A DNA stretch of 26,324 nt from Ophiothrix spiculata (taxonomy: Eukaryota > Echinodermata > Ophiuroidea > Amphilepidida > Ophiotrichidae). This document shows positions 19,119 to 26,324 of this stretch, piece by piece. The notes beneath the pieces were generated by a model. The model did no database searches and was not told where the DNA came from. It saw only the letters and a program-made list of their open reading frames with translations. Each line of letters opens with the position of its first letter. The stretch's first letter is position 1. The stretch lies in the NCBI GenBank assembly GCA_000969725.1, contig JXSR01S019247.1, one strand, 5' to 3'. A program made the position numbers and the translations under genes.

Positions 19119-20755
19119 CCACAGAATCGATCAACTAATATATGTCACTTGGTTTTTTAAAAAGTGGCTCCAGGTCAAAACACGTAAATTACCAGAGACA
19201 ATATTTATATAGGTAAAATAGACACGCTTAACATGATATATCAGATCTTATCGTGAATTCACTTCGAATATTACGAATTTCCTTGATATCAAAGACTTAT
19301 ATTGTATAATTTAATTTCACAGATGAATGGACGATATAGGGTGATTTGATTTTACGTTTTGTGAATCATGTAAGGTGAAGTATTATATGTACTTTTTACA
19401 TGCGATATATCCATTTTATTTTTACACAACACGTAAACCACTTGTATCAATATTACTTCGGAAAGTCATTCAAAAATGTAAACCGAGTTTCAAATAAAAT
19501 GCCTCTCACTTGCTCCCATACATACATGCTGGCGATTTATCACGAATTTACCTCGAATATGCTTCATAGAAACAATAATTCATTCCTGAGGTGAACGAGA
19601 AATATATTAACAGAGGGGTTTATGTTTGCTAAACGGCACTTATATCTAATCATTTTAGAAAGAAAAACAACACGCCTAAGGGTTATTAGACTTTTAGTCG
19701 CAAGAGAAACACCACTAACTCAATAAACTTAATGCAGTAACAATTTTGGAAAGTATGTTTTTGAAGGAAGATCTGATACTGAAACATGTGCTTTTAGAGA
19801 TGGGGTTTATCTTGACATCAGTGCCATTATTCCTTTAACAAAATTAATTTGTTTTTAGTTAGGTCAAGAATACACATCCGTGTCTTAAATAAAATATGAT
19901 GATGTTACATCAAACAGACCTGAACATAATATTAATGATAATAAAGTAATAAATATAACTATGATAAGCTAAATCTACACAATTAAAAAAAACCTAATAA
20001 TATAATATAAATAACAACATTGAAGGCATGTTATCATATTTATATCAACTGTACTATTTTGATAAGATATGCTACATATAAGGCATGCCAGAAGCAATTT
20101 TTGTAATCTTTTATCAAAATAAACTCCTGTTGAGTGTTTATTACTCCAGCTCTTTGGAAGTTAAAGTAACTTCACTGCGATAAAAGGTTAAGGCTTCGAT
20201 CACATACAAGTATATAGTGCACGGAATTTGCTACATGTATACGCACCCGGGAGAGGCACTGATATTGAAACTGACAGGGATTATCTTTATCATATCACTA
20301 AACACATGAGTGCCTCTCGAGGAGCATATAGCGAATAGCGTATACCGTTTACCAATACGGTATACCAGCCTAACTTATCCCACTTTATAAAATACACTTC
20401 CACCGGAAAGTATTTGCGCATAAAACCTTTATTTAGCCAAATTTCGAGAGGCGTTTATCGGACTTTCATTATTTTTAACAGAATCTATATTTTATAATTA
20501 TCTATAGATTCAAAGCTGAATTGTTCTCATTGCATTTAAAAAAAAAATTATTGTGAAATGCATATTCACCATTTTAGCCTGGGCATAAAAATGGAGTTTA
20601 AATACATTTCTGCGCATTTGTTTGAAAACATATAACGTAAACAATTCTATCCGGTTGCACGGTGATAATGAGGTTAGGGATAATTGTTAAGTTACATTCT
20701 AATGAGATTTGTACTTGCGGTGCATTTGTACAGCTATGGCTGTCTGAAGTTGAAA
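19119..20755. other. Unassigned AT-rich DNA with two short hairpins
   Basis: Apart from the hairpins at 20251-20365, no feature is supported. A similar phrase occurs at about 19251 (TATCGTGAATTCACTTCG) and 19538 (TATCACGAATTTACCTCG). In frame with the ATG at 20756 there is also an earlier ATG at 20702. Confidence 0.4.
20251..20365. repeat. Pair of short inverted repeats
   Basis: GAGAGGCACT (20251-20260) pairs with AGTGCCTCTC (20309-20318). Then GTATACCG (20340-20347) pairs with CGGTATAC (20358-20365) across a 10-base loop. They are clustered in 115 bp and GC-richer than the surroundings, and could be the remains of a palindromic element. Confidence 0.5.
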
Positions 20756-21529
20756 ATGAGTGACAAATGGTCGGGAGGTCAACTTTTAGATATCGTAAAA
20801 AAGTAAGTCAATGAATGAATACATTTCTGAATAAATACGCTCTAAATGTGAAAAAATTGTCAGATTGAGTTTAAATTTGTCATGATTTTCTCAGAAGTCT
20901 TTTACTTAATCCATCAATGTTGTCATTCTTTGTTTGACCATAGCTCGGTAACAGAATGTCCGATACCTTTAGTTTTGTAGATTTTTGTCAAATAATTTCA
21001 GTCATACTAGAAACTCAATTTTGATTGTTTGACCCAATATGTACCTTTGGATGTAACGCGTCATGAAAGTATTTTTCTCTTGTCTTTTTTTTTTTGAATC
21101 AATATTTTAGGGTGCAAAAGTCGTTCTCGCCACCTCCTCTGCATTTCTGGCTTACGGTGATAAGGTAACCAAAACGTTTGTTCTACTCGCCCATCCATAA
21201 TTGATTTTCCTACGTTTTAATAGTAAAAACTAGACAGTCTGAAATCTCTAGTCGACATTTATTATAAATGACAGCGAAAGGTTTAATTGTTGGCTGTTTA
21301 TAATTGTAGCTTGCTACGGATATGTTTAGTGTTTTTTTTTCTATTACGAAAATTATTCATGATTTGTTATGTGTAACGCTCATTCTTTGATTTCTACACA
21401 TAGTATTTAGAATACAATCCACTGCACATTGCGTGGGTGTGTATTAAAGATGAGAGAGAATTTATCGTCAAAAACTGGGGCATTCACATTATCATTTCAG
21501 TCTACCTAGAAATATGGCAGCTCCTTTGA
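20756..21529 (+). CDS. Candidate small three-exon gene, unknown function
   Basis: Exon 1 starts at ATG 20756 (AAAATGA context; an in-frame ATG also lies at 20702) and reads MSDKWSGGQLLDI. A consensus GTAAGT donor lies at 20803. Exon 2, 21111-21164, follows a long T-rich tract ending TTTTAG, reads GAKVVLATSSAFLAYGDK and is followed by GTAACC. It is about 52% G+C in DNA that is one third G+C. A possible exon 3 at 21404-21529 follows CTACACATAG and reads YLEYNPLHIAWVCIKDE onward to TGA. The GTAAGT donor puts exon 2 in another frame; the GAKVV frame needs the weaker GTAAAA donor at 20795. Exon 2 could be a membrane segment. I do not recognise the family. Exon 2 is the strongest part; the whole model is tentative. 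Confidence 0.25.
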
Positions 21530-21704
21530 TGTTTCATTGCCCAAAGGGTTGATATCATGCGTGATGATTTAGTGTCTAAAAACACGTGACGAAGAAATTG
21601 AAAAAAAAATGTAGATTTATACCTTTATGATCGGTCAAAGATTGTTCTGGAGCAAACAGTAAAAGTGAGGCAAATGCATTCAAACATCAGTAAGCCCTAA
21701 TAAC

Positions 21705-22760
21705 ATGGATCATGGTATCTTGTTAGATCACTTCGCTTGTGACTTTGGTATTACCCATGACGTCCTGAACTGGTTGGAGTGGCAGAACATGCAAAGTCAA
21801 CATCAGTGGTGGTTTCTCCGCTAATAATGATCTGTTATATGGGGTTCCCCACGGGTCCGTTGTTTGTCCGCAGGCATATTCGTATTACACCCGCTCTGTT
21901 GGTAAGATTATTAAGCACCATGATCTGAAGTATCACATCTATGCAGACGACGTTAAGATGTATGAAATTTTTGATCCGAACTGTGATGGTGATGCCGCCT
22001 GTGCTCTCTTCCGACTCAGCCAATGTGTTAATTACCTGCAATCCTGGATGCTTACCAACAGGCTTAAGCTAGACCAGACCAAAACGGAGTTCTTTGTTGC
22101 CTCATCTCCTCATCATTATCAGTCATTAAAGCATCTCTCCTACTCAGTGACCAAGAAATTATTTCCTCCCCCATCATCCGTAACCTTGGCGTTATTTTTG
22201 ATCATTCTATGACCATGGCAAATCATATCACTGCTTTATCTCGTTCTGTTAACCGGCAGTTGCGAAATTAGTACCGTATTCGCATGGATATTGTTCGCAC
22301 TCTCATCTTGTCTAAGTTAGATTATTGCAACTCTCTGTTACACTGTTAGAACGTTGGGCAATTAATTTACCCAACGTTGGTTCAACTATGAACAACCCAA
22401 CTTCTGGGTAAATAATTACCAACGTTGCGTACAATGTTGGCTAATTACCTAACTGTCGGGTAAAAGTTTTAGCTAATTACCCAAATATTGCGTAAAATTT
22501 CATCAACAGTTGGTTAATATTATTTACCAAACAATTGGGTTGTTCATAGTTTAACCAACGCTAAAAAATTGCCCAACAGTATAACAGTGTATATGGCATT
22601 GATAAAAAACAACTAAATCGCCTCCAAGTTCTTCAAAACAGATGTGCTCGTCTTGTTTTCAGACGCCATTATTGTTATTATGACATGGTTCTTCCTCGTA
22701 GATGAGGGTTAATATTTGACAAAAGAGAAAAGATTTACACAATACAGGAATGAATTAACA
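21705..22760 (+). mobile_element. LINE remnant: reverse transcriptase palm and thumb, split by a MITE
   Basis: The frame from 21705 reads MDHGILLDHFACDFGIT and VLNWLEW (family: VDH-ILL-L...GI...WL). After a frameshift near 21795 come VNISGGFSANN, LLYGVPHGSVVCPQ and HIYADDVKMYE, with the catalytic YADD at 21940-21951, then LQSWMLTNRLKLDQTKTEFF. Another shift leads to IRNLGVIFDHSM, HITALSRSVNRQLRN followed by an in-frame TAG, and LSKLDYCNSLLYG, which is split by the MITE at 22341-22589. It resumes with KKQLNRLQVLQNRCARLVF and a TGA in LPRR-GLIFDKREK. These are CR1/L2-like motifs. The 5' part is missing and the copy is clearly dead. The end near 22760 is approximate. Confidence 0.9.
22341..22589 (+). 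mobile_element. MITE copy 2, GTTGGGTAA-rich, 249 bp, TA target duplication
   Basis: It begins CACTGTTAGAACGTTGGGCAA and ends TTGCCCAACAGTATAACAGTG. It is the reverse complement of the copy at 7239-7476, with the same GTTGGGTAA-type internal motifs. TA flanks both sides (22339-22340 and 22590-22591). Deleting the element plus one TA restores the LINE reading LDYCNSLLYG in frame, which proves the insertion boundaries. TA duplication and short size suggest mobilisation by a Tc1/mariner-type transposase; this is inference, since the other copy has TG. Confidence 0.93.
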
Positions 22761-22795
22761 GTAATGCTCTAGATGTAATGTAAATATGGGAATAT

Positions 22796-22894
22796 CCCAG
22801 TAAACAACAAACGTTTTTAAAACGTTTTCAAAACGCTTATAACGATTTTGAAACGTTTTAGAACGTTTTTAAAACGTTATATACACATCTAAAT
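22796..22894 (+). repeat. AACGTTTT-rich repeat, second copy (truncated)
   Basis: CCCAGTAAACAACAAACG is followed by repeated TTTTAAAACGTTTTC-type words. It resembles 16421-16680. It is cut at the right by the TTAA MITE starting at 22895, and GTTTTGGAATGTTGGTTAC just after that MITE (23504 onward) may be its continuation. Confidence 0.6.
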
Positions 22895-22898
22895 TTAA

Positions 22899-23499
22899 CC
22901 CTCATCTTCCTAAGGGAGGGGGGGGGGGTGTTACCCCCTAACGGAAGATCTCCGATTGCACCAAAACGGAAAAAAAAAGCTACCCTGAGCATTTGGGTAA
23001 TTGTTTTGTTTTGTTTTCAATCTCGGTCATTTCATGAAAAAATAAAATGGGAGTACAATCTAAGGTATAGTAGGCCGTCAAAGTCCAAATTTTAAATCGC
23101 TATTTTGAAACAATATCTGCATGATATGGATATAAAACTTACAGGACATGTTAGAATTGTTGATTTCTTAATTTATTAGCAAAAAATACCGACGAAAATC
23201 GGACATTTACCTTTCATAAAGATTTTTTTGAAAAAGAGCCCATTTTTGCCCGGAAATACTTTGTGACGTCGTAATAATGTAACGCCTTGACCATTTTTTA
23301 TGATTTTTTTTAATGAACTTAGTTTCAATGGAAAAAAGAGTCTCTAACTTACCGTATACTAAAGTATCAAACAATAAGACTTTGGGGTTTCCAATTTCGA
23401 AATATCAGGGGGTAGTTGCTATATCTTAGACGCCACCTCTTTCATACCCCCCTCAGGTAGACGTGTTACAAAAAAGGCTCAGGTACAGAAAGACGTGGG
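22899..23499 (+). mobile_element. TTAA-flanked piggyBac-like MITE, copy C (601 bp)
   Basis: This copy has intact TTAA on both sides (22895-22898 and 23500-23503), with CCCTCATCTTCC at the left and GACGTGGG at the right. G/C-runs with hairpin potential lie inside each end (GGGGGGTGTTACCCCC at the left). GACGTGTTACAAAAAAGGCT near the right end is shared with copy B, and GTAATAATGTAACGCC (23270) matches ATAATTACGTAACGCC of copy B. Its left part matches copy A in reverse complement. No transposase frame is present; non-autonomous. Confidence 0.82.
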
Positions 23500-23587
23500 T
23501 TAAGTTTTGGAATGTTGGTTACAATGGTGAACTTATACACCGGCAAATCAAAAATGGCGCAGCGTATTATTCAAATATTTTTGTACA

Positions 23588-24185
23588 TTAAGGGTAAAGA
23601 GAATCCATCTGCTCAGGAAAATGTGAATCATAACTATTTTTTAATCATGAAAAGATAAATAGTTACCACTGCCTTTGCGAGTACTCATACCATGGATAAT
23701 GTCGCTATCAAGGCAGCGTTGATCGTGAACTAAAATCGAAAACATAAAAATTAGAATGCCGTATTTTTCTTTTGTTTACATAAAAATTGCAATTTTTACC
23801 TCATTAGAATGCTCAATTTGTAAGTAAATTATGCGAATGCGTATATCAGACAAAATGTAGATTATGTAGATACTTAAAACAGGCAATTAAAAAAAATTAT
23901 AAAATATTGTTTGTAATTCAATTAGAGGTATCAAGCCTACAATCTGTCAAAATTTGAAACCAGTTGAATTGTTCGAACATCATGAAATTATGAGGTTTCG
24001 GCGAAAAAGGGTCAACTTTTTCGAAGTAGTCTTTAGGCGTCATTTTGACCTTAATAATGGACGTGAAATCACTAGTGAAGTGTATAAACTAGAGACTCTA
24101 TTAAAAATGTACGCCAAAAATTGTGATATTCTGATAGGTGAAAGTAGGTAAAAACTTGACATTCAGCCGAGCGAGACATTTTTAG
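23588..24185 (+). repeat. Dispersed repeat P/Q, copy Q
   Basis: It starts TTAAGGGTAAAGAGAATCC and ends near GAGCGAGACATTTTTAGGG. It is the reverse-complement partner of 18622-19118. The 65-codon frame at 23954-24151 lies in a well-matched part, but P shows indels that are not multiples of three in the same stretch, so I do not call it a gene. Confidence 0.7.
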
Positions 24186-24711
24186 GGACTGTAGCATTAA
24201 AAGCATTGTTAAAGATTAATAAATATTATCAACATGATCAAAGCTTAGTAACTGTTATTGAAAGCAAAATCTTTTTAACCATATGATTTAAAGTAAAAAC
24301 AATAAATAAATGCAAGTTGTTTGAAAGGAGTATTTTGATACAATGACTCAAAACTTATACCGAAATATGATTGGAATAGTGCTATAAGTTTTCAGTTAAC
24401 TCTTTATATCATACTTAACAATATATTTCATAGGCTTTTGGTATATTAGTACAATAGAAAACGCGTAAGTCTCGAAAGTTGTTATATAGTCGCCACCGCT
24501 ATCAAAGTTCATATCAATAAGGATTCAAATATTTTTTTTTTTGAAAACTCCCCTGAATATTTATCAATATACTTGGATTCGGCTGACATTTTAAAATAAT
24601 TACAGGAAAGGTTAATTACGTAAAATTAAGTTTGAATTTGAATTTAACGGCTAAGATCATGTTTATTATAGATCTATAATTATGATAATAAGGTGATGCC
24701 TCCCCTACAGT
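24186..24711. other. Unassigned AT-rich DNA
   Basis: Nothing supported. There is a T-run near 24532-24542. Confidence 0.5.
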
Positions 24712-24873
24712 GGTCAATGTCTGCCACATGACCGTTAGTGGTCAAAGGGGATCTATATGGATCCAACACCGAAAAAGAGCTTTTGCGAAGGAATTTTACG
24801 TTGAAACTCTGGTCAAAAGTGAAGTACTTAAAAAAAAGATTTAAAACAAAGAAAACATTTTGAAAATCGGACA
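24712..24873 (+). repeat. Second copy of the inner foldback segment
   Basis: This is the reverse complement of about 8340-8490: TTAGTGGTCAAAGGGGATC, then GGATCTATATGGATCC at 24749-24764 (one base from the perfect palindrome), GAAAAAGAGCTTTTGCGAAGG, AATTTTACGTTGAAACTC and GAAAATCGGACA. Just beyond, at 24880-24898, lies TTTCAAAATGGTGGCC, the same box as in the 4.9-kb foldback, so this locus is a relative of that element without its outer arms. Confidence 0.8.
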
Positions 24874-25310
24874 ACCCGTTTCAAAATGGTGGCCAAAATA
24901 AATTTGTCGTGTCGCGTCAAAATTGCCCCGCCAAAAAATTGAAAACTAACTCCTTAATTGACTATTTCGATCAAATTTGGTTCATATTTGCAGTATGTTA
25001 GTACATTCCTGAAATAAAATTTATAAAAGAATTGTTCGGTTACGATTTTATGGGCAGAATAAATTCGAAGAGCGTCCTCGAAAATGCTCATTTTGTACTA
25101 ATAAGCAGGGGAAAGGGTTGGTCGATTTAATTTGTTTGCCACCAAGTGAAACGTATGGTAAAGTTAGACAAACACATTGAAGGGCGATGAAAAATTACTT
25201 CGCTTTTTTGCGCTGACGCGCAAAAACCAAATGTTGGGTCATATGGACCCCACACCTTGAAAAACAAAATGTTGGGTCCATATGGATCCCCCACATCTTG
25301 ACCAATTAAG
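24874..25310. repeat. Continuation with two tandem TGTTGGGTCCATATGG boxes
   Basis: Two units with 38-bp spacing carry ATGTTGGGTCATATGGACCC (25231) and ATGTTGGGTCCATATGGATC (25269), each followed by CCCACA(C/T)CTTGA. The box is the same as at 8441 (TGTTGGATCCATATGGATCC, followed by TTGACC) and, inverted, at 24747. The rest of the stretch has no recognisable feature. A GC-rich patch GCGCTGACGCGC lies at 25210-25221. Confidence 0.6.
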
Positions 25311-26324
25311 TGTTAATAAATTTGGTTCATGTTTTCAAGTACTTCTGAATTTCCTAATAAACTTATGTTGAAGGGTTTTTTTTCTTGTGGTAGCGACAAA
25401 ATTGGTCAAAAATAATACCAACATCATGAAAGATTCTGAATTTATTCATATAGTGATTTGGTCTTAATCAATCATAACCAATGATTACTAGACTCTAAAA
25501 ACAATACTAAATCACCAGTTCACAATTTTATGTGAACTTGAATTTTTTTTTTCTTCGATTGCAACAGAGAGGAATTTTATTTTAACAGAATGATATTTAG
25601 CAATTTTATGGTGATTTCCAATTCTGTAAAAAAAGGCAATTGAGTGCATGGACCTATCAGGTCACCATGGGAGTTTCCCAACATGGAAATAGGGTTTTTC
25701 TTTATTTGATAATATTTAGTACTTGGGAAATCCCCCACAGAGAAAACTGTACAATATACAAAATCTGTATAATGACATCGTGTGGGGATTCTTGAGTAAA
25801 CTCTGAGCCCAGGCCGGGTGATTTTGGGCAGAAGTAGATTTGACTCTGTTTTGTGTGGATGAAATTTGCGTTGGTGAAGTTATGCTGATGTATGGAGAAA
25901 AGACCTTGTATTTAGAGTTAGCGATACACTGAAGATTAATTTGGAGTTAACCGATATATTAAAGATCATTTTGGAGTAAGCGATATATTGGAGGCCTGTG
26001 TGTTTTATATTTATCGAAGAGGATAATTTGCTTTCCAGCTTCTGATACAAAATATTTTCTAAAGTCAAGAAGAGTATTGCTGTTACTGCTGGACTATTGT
26101 GTTGAAATCGCCGTTGGATTTTGTGAGAATAGGTTTGGATAAATACGTTTGCCACCTAAATTCTGGGACTTGTTTTACTGCAAGTTAATATTCAAGATTT
26201 TTGTGCTTCGGGGATCTAATGATTGAATACGCCAGTACAAGAAAACCCAACTCCAATAAAAGGGTTAAATTTTGCACAGTTGCATTACCTATGTACTATA
26301 TTGAAACTCTGTACTTTTCTTGAT
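25311..26324. other. Unassigned DNA with a short 30-bp tandem repeat
   Basis: 25914-25994 holds about 2.7 copies of a ~30-bp unit of the form GGAGTTAGCGATATATTGAA, starting at 25914, 25943 and 25973. GGGAGTTTCCC at 25669-25679 and TTGGGAAATCCCCC near 25723 are short near-palindromes. No gene is supported; the reverse-strand open frame at 25880-26155 overlaps the tandem repeat. Confidence 0.5.

Noticed and set aside
23954..24151. 65-codon frame in copy Q
   Set aside because: The matching stretch in copy P has indels that break the frame, so there is no sign of coding constraint.

Overview
This window looks like non-coding, repeat-filled DNA from an invertebrate animal, probably marine. It is AT-rich (about one third G+C by eye). 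It has no bacterial-style gene packing, and no long intact open reading frame. It contains broken non-LTR retrotransposons (LINEs), a tRNA-derived SINE, several miniature inverted-repeat elements (MITEs) and foldback elements. A 432-base run of N at 11086-11517 marks a draft scaffold. Nothing seen fixes the phylum; mollusc, brachiopod, hemichordate and lancelet genomes are all compatible. All homology statements come from reading the sequence, not from a search.

Layout. 457-1509 is a dead LINE piece: endonuclease, linker and the first residues of the reverse transcriptase. 1780-2215 is a diverged solo copy of an arm sequence that recurs at 4431-5200 and, inverted, at 8595-9330. Those two arms bound a foldback structure of about 4.9 kb. 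Inside it, degenerate units carrying AAATGGCGGCC-like boxes point right in the left half and left in the right half. Its right half carries a tRNA-derived SINE (7073-7638, minus strand), which is itself interrupted by a 238-bp MITE. A 202-bp-period direct repeat begins where the right arm ends. 10473-10994 is a LINE 3' end, followed by the gap.

The part from 11518 to 19118 holds two copies of a piggyBac-like TTAA-flanked MITE, a reverse-transcriptase remnant (12288-12524) between CGTACGAA-rich flanks, a LINE/SINE 3' tail, a 394-bp foldback (14462-14855), an 18-bp-TIR MITE (16221-16365), an AACGTTTT-rich element, and one copy of a dispersed repeat called P/Q here. From 19119 to 21704 the DNA is mostly unassigned. 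The best hint of a cellular gene is there: a small three-exon model at 20756-21529, low confidence.

21705-22760 is a third LINE piece, split by a second copy of the 7239 MITE with a clean TA target duplication. Then come an AACGTTTT repeat, a third TTAA MITE with intact TTAA on both sides, and the second P/Q copy. 24712-25310 is a relative of the inner part of the 4.9-kb foldback, marked by GGATCCATATGGATCC-like boxes.

The parts do not form a pathway. They record repeated transposition, and the nesting gives relative ages. The least conventional object is the 4.9-kb foldback family, with its converging ATGGCGGCC arrays and at least two partial relatives elsewhere in the window.
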